A DNA stretch of 64,000 nt from NCBI GenBank assembly GCA_963575745.1, contig CAUYUJ010013969.1:275609-339608 (forward strand). The letters are read 5' to 3'. The DNA is from Prorocentrum cordatum (taxonomy: Eukaryota; Sar; Dinophyceae; Prorocentrales; Prorocentraceae). The notes beneath the pieces were generated by a model. It was not told the origin of the DNA. It saw only the letters and a program-made list of their open reading frames with translations, and did no database searches. Below, piece after piece: positions 7,971-19,150 of the stretch (the stretch's first letter is position 1; each line of letters opens with the position of its first letter). The position numbers and the translations under genes were made by a program.

Positions 7971-10900
7971 TTTAGGATGCGCGTGCCGCGGCACGCGCGG
8001 CATCCCTGCCTCGCGTGGTCGCGCTGCCAGCGCGGCAATGCGGCGCGCTCAGCTAGCGGCGCGCGCGCAGCTTGGCGCATGCCGACGCAGTTGCGTTCGA
8101 CGGCGCGGCGGTCGGTGCTGGCGCCGCGACGCATCCTGAACAAGGGCAACGTGGATTGCGCGCCAAGACAGAATGGAGCTCGCACGGCGACAACGACGAC
8201 CGAAAGCGAACGAAACCTGCGTCACCGTCGCACCGCGGCGCCACGGTTCGCCCCGTGCGCAGGCAGCGTGGAATGCACCCGCAGCGCGCATTGCGCACCA
8301 CGGCTGGCGTTGATCACGCGTCGCGCTTCGCAGGTGCATGCCACGCTTTCCAAGCCGCCGACTGGCGGCTCCGATGCCAGCTCCCAGCGGGGTCATGGCT
8401 GTCTCGGGCAAGGCCGCCGTTCACGGCAAGGCGCCACGCGCAACGTGGGCGACCGTGCTTTACATCGGCGCTACCGCATGAGACATAGCCGCGCGTTAAG
8501 GCGCGAGAGCCCCGACGGCGCGGGAGGGCGTTCAACGGCGCGGCGGCCTTGCGCGGCATCGCGCTGCCGCAACCGACAGTCGCCGTCGCCGCGTTCTGCG
8601 GCAGACAGCCGCCCCGCCGTCGTTGCAACCACAGCCGTCGCCGAGCGTCGTCGACGCAACGGCCGCCATCGCGCGGCTTCGCCTGAATGCATCGACTCAG
8701 CTCGGCAGTGAAATTCCCGCCGCTGCAGGATTGGCCGAGGCGCCCGAAAGTTGGCAAATTCAAGACGAGCTGCGGGTACGCACGAGCGTCGCAACGCAAC
8801 AGGCCTCTTCGCAACAACAACGGGGATATTCAAGTGTTGGTCGTGGGGCGCCCACCCGACCGCAAGTATTGTCCACCGCGTGCAAGCCGCGCAGGGCGTC
8901 GGTCAACCTCCTCACCGTAGCCTATCAACCGCCGCGCCCGCGCCGCGCGACTGCCAACTTTGGAGGGATGCCGCCACAAGCGCATTGCGCCCTCTTCCAA
9001 GCGGCGGCATCTGGCGGCTGCGGCGGACCACCGTGGCCACTACCGCTGCCAAGCGGTCGGTGGAACACATGAACGAGGAGATTATGTGCTGCGCGGCGTA
9101 GCGCAGCCGCCGTCAGTTGCTTGGGGCGTCGCAGCTGTAGCCGCGGCGGCGCAGTTGACGGGGTCGGTCGGGGTGGAAGGGGCGGCAGGGTTGCGCGAGC
9201 AACGCGCCGCGACAACATTGGGCGCGTTGCCCGAGGGAGTCGGCAACGACGCTTCCCGCCGCGGGCGCGAAGACGAATGGCGCGGGGACGCGGCGCACCG
9301 CCTGCGGTGCGGGCAACCTCCGAATTGCATATCCGCCTAGGGCGCTGACCGCGTTCAAGTCCGACGTGCAAGGCAAGGGTCGGGGCTGGGTTTTGGGCGA
9401 GTCGTCGCGCGCATCCACGCGTGTTCCGACGCATTCCCGCGAACGCCGCTTTTGAACCGCCAGCGGTCGTGCGTGCGACCGCGCAAACTCCGCGCGCGCG
9501 CATGCGTATCTACGGTGCCCGAGCGGCGCGGCGCGCCATCGGCTGCGCCACAGCGTCGCTCGCACCGTCGGGCTCTTCGCGCGATGCAATGCCAACGCGG
9601 GCGATTGAAATTGCGGCCGCGAGGCAGCGCATCTGTCTGTTCGCCGCCGCGAGGGCCCGCGGCGCCATCGCCCATTGCCAGCGGCAGCGGCTGAGTTCGC
9701 ATCGCGCGTTGCGGCGATGGATATGATGCCGCGCGAATGGGGCGGGCGCTTGCCCAGCGGCGGCGCAACGCGCAATGCGGGCGCAGTGGCCGCCGCGGGC
9801 GGCAGTTGGAATAATAGCGGCTGCATCGCAGGCGAACGCGGCTACTTGCGGAGCGGCCACGCGCGCGCGGAGCATCGGCTACAATAGCCATGCGCGAGGC
9901 GAGAGCGAGCGCGACGACAGCGACCGCGCACGCGTCGGCTCCAACGTCCCACTGCGTGCTTCAACGGCTGGCGGCATGGGCTGGGGAACGACTTGGACGA
10001 CCAAGGCTCGGCGCTGGCGGGGCCGCCGACGGTTTCATGAGCAAGGGGCGCCACTCTTCGCGGCAATCGCGCCGATTCAGGGGCTGCTGCGACGCCAATG
10101 CGCCATTGCGGCGCGACGGGTTGGCACTCCGCAAGCGCAACGGAGCGCGCCGCTACAGTGCAGGTCGGTCCCCGCCGCCGCGCGCAAACCCCGCCTAGTC
10201 TGAGGTGGGCAGGTCAACCATCTGATCACCTCCGCCCGCCGCCACCGCTCGCTCGGCGCCATGGCGCGCGCGCCGCAACGCCAGCGGCCGCTGCCCCCCC
10301 CTCCCCCCCCCCCCTTCTGGAGCATCGCCAAACGTACTACGGCGGGGCGAGCACGTGGCGGCGGCCATCGAACCACCATCGAAAGGTCATGGTCATTTTT
10401 CAGCACCAGGAGCGACGTCATCAAAATCCATCAAAACCTCATCGCACCCCCCATCGAAACCTCATCAAAACCGATCAGGCACCCATCGGCCGCCCGCCGA
10501 GAACGTCATCAGACGTCATCAAAACCCATCAAAAGTCATCAAAACCCATCAAAAGTCATCGTCGATTTCAGCGGCGCGCGGCTGGGTCACCAAACGTCAT
10601 CAAAAGGTCATCGAAAGGTCATCAAAAGGTCATCGAAAGGCCATCACCGAATTTCGACGGCACGCGGGGGGTCATCAACGCCCATCAGAAGGTCATCGGG
10701 CCCTCCACGCCAGAGGGCAAAGCCCCCCCGCGCGGCCATCGGACCCCCCCCCCCCCGTTTGCCGCGACCGCCATCGGATCGCGGCGCGCGTCTGTGAACT
10801 GCGTGCGGCGCCCCTCGTGGCCCTGTGGGGAGCCGAGGTACCTTCGGGGCTCGGCGCAGGCGATCCCTTGGGCCACTGGCGCACGCCGCGGCGCGCGTTC

Positions 10901-12480
10901 GGCGCCCTCTCACCTCGGTCAGCGGCGCTGGACTGCCCTGAAGCGGCTTGCAGGGGCATGTGGAGCTTGCTCCGCCGCCTCTCCCAGCCGAACCTCGCCG
11001 CGCCTCCCCGCCGAGCTCGCCCCGCGTGGCGCGTTCGTTGCTGCGCTCCCCCGACGCCGCGCTCGCGGCGCGCCACCCTCCCCCCTCCTGCCCATCGGTC
11101 ATCTCGTCAGCTCCGCCATCGCACCTTCGCCCAGCGGCGGCGGCGCGGGTGCGCCGTGCCCAGCCCGCCTGATCATCGCGCGGGTGCTCGGAACTTGCTA
11201 GGGATGTACGCTTGCAAGTCGCCCGTGGCACGCTGCGAACATCGCAATCAACCCCGAACGATGGGGCCGGGAGTCCTGAATTTTCGCAATCTACAGGGGT
11301 GCCCCCAAAAGTTCCGCGGCGAGGGGTTCGAGCAGATCGGTCGCAAAGTTCGGCGCGTAGCGGGCTGTCGCTCGCGCGCCCGACGGGTTCAGAGCGCGGT
11401 CGCTGCCGACGGCGGCACCTAAGTGGACGCGCGGAAAAAAATGCGCGCTGCGCGCGCACGTCGGGGGGGCGCGCGCGCCTCGGGAGCGCTCCGCTGCGGC
11501 ATGCAAGCAATCGCCGCGCGATATCATGCGCACCGCCTCCGCGCGCGTTCGGTGCATCGGCGCGGCGCGGGCGCTCGATTCGTCGGATATCGGAACAGGG
11601 CGGCGCCCTCTCGGCGCACGCGGACAGCTATCGGACCGCGCCCCCTTCGGGCGCGGGCCAAGCGCAGAGCCAGCCTGGCTGCGCAGAGCGGCGGAGCGAG
11701 ACCACGTCGGCGCAAGCAGCACCGAGGACTGCCGAGGGGGGGGGGGCGCTGCGCGCGGCAGCGTGCCTCGGCAATCGCGCGGCCTGTCGCCTATGGCGTC
11801 GGTTCGCGAATCTCGCGCGGCGGGTTCGGCTGCGCGCGGCGCCCGTGCGCGTGGGCTTCCCCTGCGCCAAACCCACCTGACATCGCGTTCCATCTGTCGG
11901 GCGCGCGGGCGCGCCGTCGGCTCGGCGCGAGCGGCATCGTGCCCGCAAGGGTTCGTTCGGCCCCTGGCGCATTCGGGCGCGCGCGCCCGACGCGCTCGCA
12001 ACCTGTCGGCGGCGCTCGACGGCGCAACCGCGCGCGCGTGGTTGATTCCGCTGCGCGACATCGCAGCCAGGGTTGCGCATTCAAAACGGTCCACCAATTG
12101 CTCGCGGGGGTGTCGGCCGCGCGCAGTGGGCCCCGCGGGCCCCATGCGCTCGCACGGCACCGGCCGCGCGCGCGCATCGCGCCACTCTGGCGCCCAGGCG
12201 CGACCGCTGCTCCACGCAAGCAGTGGGCCATCGCCGAGCGCAGCTCGGGCCCCCCACGCATCTGCTCATGGATTGAAGCCAGCGCCGTCGCAACTGCCGT
12301 CTGGAGTTGTCGCGATCGCGGTCGAGGACAACCCTGGACGTGTCGCATGTCGCCGCGATCCATGGGAGGGCGCCGCGCGTCGCCATGCGCGCGCGTTCTG
12401 GTTGCGTGCGCGGCGGCGCCGCACCTTGGCGGCCGCCCGTTCAATGCAGGGGTTCGCGCGCCGCTGCGCGCGATTGGTTT
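7971..12480. other. CpG-rich block without recognisable gene
   Basis: About 4.5 kb in which CG and GCGC are extremely frequent and A/T runs are scarce. It begins abruptly near 7970 and ends near 12480, where the sequence returns to balanced composition. Long open frames exist in all six frames together, as expected from the lack of TA-containing stops, and their translations are Arg/Ala/Pro-rich without domains. The only internal structure I see is the CATCAAAA repeat at 10405-10700. I see no RNA gene in it. Confidence 0.6.
10405..10700 (+). repeat. Degenerate CATCAAAA short tandem repeat
   Basis: A 10-11 base degenerate unit (GTCATCAAAA, CCCATCAAAA, GGTCATCGAAA) recurs roughly twenty times. 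A longer piece, ATTTCAGCGGCGCGCGG at about 10564 and ATTTCGACGGCACGCGG at about 10652, is duplicated within it, suggesting a higher-order unit of about 85 bases. It lies inside the CpG-rich block and differs sharply from it in composition. Confidence 0.65.
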
Positions 12481-13990
12481 AATCAGCGTTTCCCATCAGG
12501 CGCGTGCAGTTAGTACAAATCTTCGGTACCCCTGGGGGCCATCGGTTGGGCGCGCTTGCTGCCGCCCATAATACGCGGCTGGGATGAATATGGCGGCGCC
12601 CATCGCAGCGCGATTGGTCGCATTGTGTAAGTATGTAAGTCCACGCGCGGTTCTGTGCACCATGGTCGCGGACGGGGAATAATGGTGGTGGGGTGGTGGT
12701 GGCGCGTCTGACACGTAAAGCGCGAGGCGCGTGCTGGTTGCGTGGCAAACGGCCACATATATTGCGTTGTCTGCCGCCCCGTCATCAGGACCCCGTGTCG
12801 GTCCACGGGATGGCCGCACAGCTGCCATTTGGGGATGTTCTCGGCGCGTCGAACCACGTGGCGGGCATGCATCCATTGGCACCGCTTGCATCCACAAGCC
12901 GTCTGCATGCCATTCCAAGCTTACTTCCTCGATTCGACGCGCGTTTGCGTTGGCAGGGTCTCACGCGCCGCGTGCCCCTCATGGGCTGCCGATCTTAATG
13001 TGATGGTGATTCTTCCAATGTTGGGCATTTTCGCTGTGACATTCCATTCTCTGGCCGTTTCTGGGCTGCCGCAACCCGTTGCATCCTTGTTGATCCCTAT
13101 TCAACGTTTGGCGTCCATTTGCATCCACGCCACGTGGGCAAAAGCCAAGGCATGCACTGTGTTTGGTAAACGCGTTTGAATAGAGCCATGCGTGCGCAAT
13201 CACGTGCAACGATGATTGCTCACGGTTGGTACGTTTCGGGGTCATCCGGAAGCGCCGCCCCGCATTCCCATGTATCTTTTCTTGAGGCGCGGCGGTGACC
13301 GATGTGCGTTGCTTTGGCTGTGACACTTTGAACTATCAGAAGTTGTTGCTGCGCTTGATTGATCAGTTGCTTCTTGTTTCGTGATTGAGGTGCGTGTCTT
13401 TCCTCTGAGATGTAATGCCGCCTGGATGGCGGGCACCTTTATTTGGAGCCACGCCCGCGCATGTGCTCAACGGTGCACGCGCGTCTACGCATAACAAACA
13501 ATGGTAGTATGACACGTGTCGGCTTGGACCGCGATGGAGGGCACATGTTCGTTTCATAATGGTTTGGCTCTCGGGCGTCGCGTACGCTCGTTCTTTGCAT
13601 TATAACAGGTGCCATCGAGGGTGTTCTTTTCAATGCGTGCGGGCTCCGATTGAACGCAGTCGTCATTTGGTCAATACTCTTGTATCGGTGTCGGCATTTA
13701 CCCGTTGATGGCAAATTCGATGTGCGCTCTTGTGTCTTGTTGTATCCGATTGTAGTGCTCGGTTTGCTGAATCACCATCTCTGTCCACTGGAGAAGGAGT
13801 AGGGCCAGGAGGAATAGGGCCGCGGAGTGCGATGAGGAGGGCGCGGGGGTCACTAGAAGGGGCTGGAGAAGGATGGCGGAAGGGCGGAGGAAGATGAGGA
13901 TAAGCAGGATGAGGAGCAGGAGCGAACCAACATTGGCCTGATAATAAACGAAGGCGGCTTCGCTATATCCCCTGGCCGCCCGCCATAGTA
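12481..13990. other. Balanced-composition intergenic DNA
   Basis: About 1.5 kb of near-equal base composition, in contrast with the block before it. Open frames are short and unconvincing. No tRNA, rRNA or SL match seen. The 13780-13920 part is purine-rich (GGAGAAGGAG, GGCGGAAGGG). Confidence 0.5.
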
Positions 13991-14579
13991 CTGCCTAGCG
14001 TGCTTTACGCGAGCAGGCCACAGTTGAGTGCGATGCTATGTTATGCGATGCTACGCAATGCGTTGATGGCTGCTCACGTGCACGCGCTTGGCCTACAGAC
14101 ATTTGCAAACAACGTTGGTCGCCGTTCGCTTCAGCGAGTCATTGCCGTTGCTCGCTGTACGCGTTGCATTAGTCGTGCGTTCTTGAGGCCGCGTGAGCAC
14201 TCTGGGTATCCTTGCTCCTACTACACCTGCCCCTCTTACACCCCACGCCTCCTCCTCCACTGCTGCAGCTCCTCCTCCTCTATCTATTCTCATTGCTTCC
14301 AATGTTCCCCCTCCTCTTACTCCTACCCCATCCGTCCCTCGATGGTATGCCCCGCGAGGGAGGGGGTAATCAATCTAAAACAATTCTCTGACATGGCCCC
14401 TCCTCCTCCTCCTCCTCCTCCTCTTACTCCTACCCCTGTTCCCCCCGCGCCTCCTACTACTACTACTACTCGTCCTGCTCATCGTGCCCCCATCTGCGCC
14501 CGCGCCCCGGGGGTTGAGTAGGTTGAGTAGGTAGGTAGGTTGAGTAGGTAGGCAGGTGCGTTCGGGGTGTCTTGGCGCG
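13991..14579. other. CT-rich low-complexity stretch
   Basis: A TATGCGATGC-like stutter occurs near 14030-14060. Pyrimidine-rich DNA follows, with a perfect CCT run at about 14398-14424 and a CTACTACT run near 14452-14470. A short GTAGGTTGAG stutter is at 14518-14550. No gene is seen. Confidence 0.55.
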
Positions 14580-14711
14580 CCCTCCTTGGACCTCACTTTG
14601 GGTTCCCTTCCTTTGGCCCCTTTGACTCATGCATCGGACTCTGCCCTTCAAGGCGCCTCCCCTGGAGCTCATTGGGGCCAGCCCTTAGGGCTTCACCCTT
14701 GGAGCCCAACA
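14580..14711 (+). repeat. Dispersed repeat R1, copy 2 (diverged)
   Basis: Shares with the other R1 copies the order TTGGGTTCCCTT, then CCTTCAAGGCGCCTCCC, then CTTGGAGCCCA at its end. It is more diverged and partly deleted. Confidence 0.45.
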
Positions 14712-14973
14712 GGGAAGTAGGATACTAAGCTAATATGCGGAGGCGCCTGGGTCGTAGGGTCTCAGCTCAGAGCAGGCTCAAGTAGAGAGGCAGCTGATGC
14801 CGTCATGGCTCAGGTAGGGTACGCCAGGTAAGGGTAGGACAGGCTAAATGACATACGCCAAGCAAGCCGCAGGACACGGGTCATAAGTTAGGGCACTGTA
14901 GGTCTTATAGGTGCACGAGGTGCAACGCGATAGAGTAGCAAACCAGTAGGACGTTAGGAGTAGGCGTAGTGAT

Positions 14974-15115
14974 GGGGCCCTCCTTTGGGATTCACTTTTT
15001 GGCCTCATCGTGGCGCCCTGGGCTCTCATCGGGACCCCTGCCCCTCAAGGCAGCCTCCCTCGGGGTCCCCCTTGTGACCTTCCCTCGGGGTTCCAGCTTG
15101 GAGCCTGAGACTGAG
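14974..15115 (+). repeat. Dispersed repeat R1, copy 3 (upstream of long gene)
   Basis: GGGGCCCTCCTTTGGGATTC, then CATCGGGACCCCTGCCCCTC, then CTTGGAGCCTGAG. It aligns along its whole length with 1834-1975. It ends about 245 bases before the preferred ATG of the gene at 15359. Confidence 0.65.
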
Positions 15116-15358
15116 GTAGGACATGGACCCTCCACCCTCCACCCTGGTAAGTCAATTCAACCCCCACCCTAGTAACATCCACCATCAGTGAGGATCCTCC
15201 CTGGTAAAATCCCTCCAACCTCCACCCTCCTCCGTCTTGGAGCCGTTTCGGCGCGGTGTTTTCGGCATAGCGACGGCAGCGTCGTCTCTTTTCGGCCCGC
15301 GAGGGCCCGAACGAGTTCCAGACTCAAATCCGACTCGGCAGCTCGGAGATTAGCTGCG

Positions 15359-17173
15359 ATGGGCGCCAGGAAGCGTCAGGGATCAGCAGACGCTGAGGGC
15401 GCTCCAGCTTGCAAGGTTGCGCTCCCTCGCCGCGGCAAGGCTTCGGGCAGTGGCGCCGATCCCGTGGCCTGCGCCCGCTGCTCGGAGCCCGTGGATCGAC
15501 AGTCTGGCTTTCGAGGCAAGGCCAGCGGACGCGGTGGTCTGCCGATGCACGGCTGCGACCAGTGCTACACGGGGTTCATTCGCCACTTCCAGCAGGACAT
15601 GGCCTGGCAAGACTTTGTCGAGAGGTGCCATGAGGACGGGGACTTCAACAAGGACCGCGAGAGTAAGTGGCAGGCCGACTCCGAGCTTGCCGCCAGTATT
15701 GAAGATGCTCTTGTGGAGCACGGCAGCGTCGAAGTTGATGTGATCTACGGCCAGGAGATCAGCAAGACGTCGATACAGTTATCCAAGGACCAGTGGACGG
15801 AGAAGGTCTGCCCGAAAAGTGTGGCTGGCATATCGCCTGAGATGTGCATGGTGGGGGAGACTCGGGTTGCCTCTTCCACTCAACCAGGCGTGAGCTCGAC
15901 TGGCGTCGTCTGCCAGCACCCGAGTAGGCCCTACACGGAGATCAAGAACTACACCAGGACAGAAGTTCGCATGAGCACGGTCAAGATCACGGCCGCGAAA
16001 GCGGCAGCCTCAGGAGGAGAGCAACCGACGTTCAAGCAGGAGATCACTAAGATCAGACAGAAACAGGCGACGATACTCAGAGGGAATGCCAAAGTGCCGA
16101 CGCTCGCCCAGTTGCAGGACATTGCAGCCTCGGAGGCTACCAGCCGTGGGCTCCTGGTGGCGCCAAAGGCCTCTGGTGCATCGCGTGCTGGTTCGGATCT
16201 TCTGGCCATCGAGGGCGCGGACGTCGACGTGCTTGAGGGCGATGCAGGCGATGGCGAGGGCGATTCGCAAGGCGCGGCCTTGCCGAGACCCGCTGGCTCC
16301 AAGGCCGCGGCAGCGTTTGCGACCGCTAGGGGCTCTACCGCTCGCCGAGCTTCGGGCGCCAGCTCTGCGACGCAGGCCAAGGCTGCTACTCCCACGTCGT
16401 CGCGGATCGCGAGGCTTTCGTCAGGTCGCTTGGCTGCCGTGGATTCGCCAGCATGCGGACCTGGATCACCTGCTCCAGGTCGCGACCGATCGAGGTCGCC
16501 AGCGCCAAGCCACGTGACGCACGTGAGCTCTGGGCGCAAGGTTGTTCCGAAGGCCGCGCAGGGCGCCCTGGCCAACGACAAGATTCGGTGGGAGCAGCTG
16601 AAGCAGGACGTCGTCATCTCTGACATCCTCGACGGAGCCCTGAAAGGCGATCGCGTGTACTCCTTGAAGAGGTTCAAGCCTCAGTCGCCCAGCATGGCAA
16701 TCATGGCTGAGACATTGTACAAGAAGGCTGAGACAGCGACGCTACTGAGTAACAACCTGAGCGAGATGAGTTGGGATCAGATCTGTGCACACCTCAAGGT
16801 TCTCTCAAATGAGGAGGTCGAGAGCGCCTCCAGCTTTTCACAGGACCTGCTCAGGAAGTACTTGCAGCTGGCCGAGCCTACGATCGATCAGATCACGGAT
16901 GCGATCGTGCCTGTCGCAGCTTGCGCCGACGCCTTCAACATGTACGAGCCCAAGCTCTCTAGCATGACGGGGTCCATCGACTCCAGGGTGGCGGTGTCTC
17001 GGGAGATCCTCATGGACATCGTGGTGCTGCCTGGCTTGGAGAAGCCTGCCTTGGTCGATCACATGCAGGCGCTCGGCATCAGGTTGACCGACCAGTTCAG
17101 GGCTACCATGCCAGAGTGGAGCGCCAGCGTCAAGGACTACTACGAGAAGGTTGCGGGGTGGGGCTCTTGCTGA
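15359..17173 (+). CDS. Dinoflagellate-specific protein, N-terminal part (frame break at end)
   Basis: The frame is open from an ATG at 15188, but the first 57 codons look like leader sequence, so I prefer the ATG at 15359 (MGARKRQG). That gives about 604 residues. Near residues 35-75 is a Cys-rich motif, CARCSEPV then HGCDQCYTGF, probably zinc-binding, followed by WQDFVERCHEDGDF. Similar CxxC plus W..F...C modules recur in dinoflagellate-specific proteins. The middle (about 300-400) is Ala/Ser-rich with an RSRSPAP stretch; the rest is helical and charged. The frame ends at 17173, but the overlapping frame at 17116 continues the same protein. Function is unknown; I make no assignment. Codon use is strongly G/C at third positions throughout. 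Confidence 0.7.
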   Translation: MGARKRQGSADAEGAPACKVALPRRGKASGSGADPVACARCSEPVDRQSGFRGKASGRGGLPMHGCDQCYTGFIRHFQQDMAWQDFVERCHEDGDFNKDRESKWQADSELAASIEDALVEHGSVEVDVIYGQEISKTSIQLSKDQWTEKVCPKSVAGISPEMCMVGETRVASSTQPGVSSTGVVCQHPSRPYTEIKNYTRTEVRMSTVKITAAKAAASGGEQPTFKQEITKIRQKQATILRGNAKVPTLAQLQDIAASEATSRGLLVAPKASGASRAGSDLLAIEGADVDVLEGDAGDGEGDSQGAALPRPAGSKAAAAFATARGSTARRASGASSATQAKAATPTSSRIARLSSGRLAAVDSPACGPGSPAPGRDRSRSPAPSHVTHVSSGRKVVPKAAQGALANDKIRWEQLKQDVVISDILDGALKGDRVYSLKRFKPQSPSMAIMAETLYKKAETATLLSNNLSEMSWDQICAHLKVLSNEEVESASSFSQDLLRKYLQLAEPTIDQITDAIVPVAACADAFNMYEPKLSSMTGSIDSRVAVSREILMDIVVLPGLEKPALVDHMQALGIRLTDQFRATMPEWSASVKDYYEKVAGWGSC

Positions 17174-18768
17174 CCCACTTGGGCAACGACGACCCCGAGA
17201 CGTTCTCGGACTGCACTCCACATATGTCGTTGCTGGTGAATTTGCTGACAGGGGGGTTCTCGGATACAGAGTGGACGCCTCTCTCTGAAGCCTTCGGGAA
17301 GCACAAACCTTGGGCCGAATGGAAGTCTTCGTTTCGACGGGCTGCGTCGACTGACCTCCAAGCTGCTCCGAAGATGAACGCGTTGATCATGAAGTTGAAA
17401 GCCGCAGACCTCGATCAAGAGGGCCTCGATGCTCTTACATCTGCAATCTCGTCCATCGGCCATTGGAGGAAGACGTGCCGTGGCAAGGCATCGTCGACGC
17501 TGAAGGCGGAGCAGGCAGTCGAAGACACCATCAAGAGGCTGGCAACTACGATCATCGACAGTTCCGAGGCCCTCGTCAACTTGGACGTCTTGGGCAAGCT
17601 CGAGGAGATCATGCACCACTTCTCTGTGGCTGCGGAGTTCGCGCTGGTCGAGGATGGTGGTAGACTGGCGGGTATGTACGCTCGCTTGCTGGACAAGCGC
17701 AACGCTGCCGAGACCTGCAGGGGCGAGACTGAGATCCTGGAGGCGGCTCGCAAGTACCTAAGCGATCCCATCGAGAATAACGCGGACGCTCTGCACAACA
17801 CCCTCCAGCGCAACATGAAAGTTGCCATCGGCGGGGAGACTGAGATCACCGTCATCGCGAGGACTGTAGCCCTGCTCCACCAGACGATCGAGCTGCTGAG
17901 GACGAGCGACGTTGACGAGCTGGTGAAGGGACCTGAGTTCAGCACGTTGGTCCGCAGGGGCATGCTGCTGGAGGGCATCGGGGACCTTCTGATGAAGACG
18001 ATCAAGCACGACGGCGACGGGTCCAGCCTCAGGGTTGCCATCAACATGAGGGGCTACGATGTGAGGTCGAACCTCCAGATGGCACAGTTGTTCGCGAAGT
18101 TCTTGTGTACAACAACGGACCAGGATGCAGACTACCAGATGATCAAAGACGCATTCGATGAGCTTTCATCGATGATGAAGGTGCTTCCTGCGACGGCGCA
18201 GTATGGCTTCGAGGACTTCAAAGCATTCTCAGCGATCGTGGACCCTTGGAAGCCTGCCGCCGTGAATGCCATGAACATGTACTCCCAGTCACGCGTGGGA
18301 GAAGCAGTCAGGGCGGCGAGCGAGGTCAGCAAGAAGCTTGCGAGCATCGCTGGTGGCATGAGCGACGGTAGCGGCTGGCTCGATAGCTTCGTTGGTGACC
18401 AGTCGAGTTTCGACGAGATCTACGCCCACATGCGGACCACGATCTTTCGCCAGATCGGCATCAGCAACAAGATCAAGTCTCTCGAGCGTGAGCTTCGCGA
18501 GAAGCAGGCCGACTTCACGAAGATCGCTGGCGACTTCAACGTTCCAGAGTTGGGCTTCAAAGAGGCCCGAGACGAGTGGCAGCAGACAATGGCAAAAGCA
18601 AACTTGACGGTGTCAGTGGCTTCGCTGGCGCAGTCGGTGTCGTCGAAAGGGCCTCAATCGGTGGATGCACTCCAGCGCAGCATCGACGCGATGCAGGCCA
18701 GGTCAGTGGCCGTGGAGGCGATCCCGCCAGCGCTGTGGGCCGAGGTCCAGCGCAAGCTGGCGCAGTGA
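17155..18768 (+). CDS. Dinoflagellate-specific protein, C-terminal part in shifted frame
   Basis: Continues the protein that starts at 15359. The upstream frame reads YYEKVAGWG and then meets a stop, while the next frame reads on as LLLTHLGNDDPETF for more than 500 residues to the stop at 18766-18768. One extra G in the GGGG run at about 17159-17162 would fuse the two into one protein of about 1140 residues. This half is almost entirely predicted helix, with charged repeats and no transmembrane segment, for example RSVAVEAIPPALWAEVQRKL near the end. The open frame formally begins with an ATG at 17116, but that part is an out-of-frame shadow of the upstream half. Either a sequencing or assembly indel in a homopolymer or a true pseudogene lesion would explain the break. 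Confidence 0.65.
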   Translation, partial: GVGLLLTHLGNDDPETFSDCTPHMSLLVNLLTGGFSDTEWTPLSEAFGKHKPWAEWKSSFRRAASTDLQAAPKMNALIMKLKAADLDQEGLDALTSAISSIGHWRKTCRGKASSTLKAEQAVEDTIKRLATTIIDSSEALVNLDVLGKLEEIMHHFSVAAEFALVEDGGRLAGMYARLLDKRNAAETCRGETEILEAARKYLSDPIENNADALHNTLQRNMKVAIGGETEITVIARTVALLHQTIELLRTSDVDELVKGPEFSTLVRRGMLLEGIGDLLMKTIKHDGDGSSLRVAINMRGYDVRSNLQMAQLFAKFLCTTTDQDADYQMIKDAFDELSSMMKVLPATAQYGFEDFKAFSAIVDPWKPAAVNAMNMYSQSRVGEAVRAASEVSKKLASIAGGMSDGSGWLDSFVGDQSSFDEIYAHMRTTIFRQIGISNKIKSLERELREKQADFTKIAGDFNVPELGFKEARDEWQQTMAKANLTVSVASLAQSVSSKGPQSVDALQRSIDAMQARSVAVEAIPPALWAEVQRKLAQ

Positions 18769-18795
18769 GGGCTTCGAGGCGCAGGCCGCTCCGCT

Positions 18796-19150
18796 GCCGC
18801 GCCCAGGGGGGAAGGGAGGAGGAAGAGGAGGAGAAGGAGGGGGAGGAGGAGGAGGAGGGAGGAGGAGGAGGAGGAGGAGGAGGAGGTAAGGAGGAGGAGG
18901 GAGGAGAAGGAGGAAGAAGGGAGAGAGAGACGGACGCCCAGCACTGCACGGCCGAGACGAGGGGCGCCGCCGCTGCTGCCGACAAAGCCTTTCCTTTGAA
19001 CTGCCTCCTCCCTCTTCTCTCTTTCTTCCTTGCTCTTGCTTCTTTCCCACTGCAACCTCCGCCCTCCTCCTCCTCCTTCTCCTCCTCCTCCCCCTGCCTC
19101 CTCCTCCTTCCTCGTCCGTGTCTCCACCAACCCTCCTCCTCCTTCTCCTC
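18796..19150. repeat. (GGA)n followed by (CCT)n
   Basis: GGA-rich tract at about 18806-18925 and, 140 bases later, CCT-rich tract at about 19055-19150. The two are complementary, so the stretch could fold back. Frames here are low-complexity artefacts. Confidence 0.8.

Noticed and set aside
10098-12571. Several 280-380 codon frames in the CpG-rich block
   Set aside because: Overlapping in both directions, Arg/Ala-rich, explained by absence of TA-containing stops; no domain.
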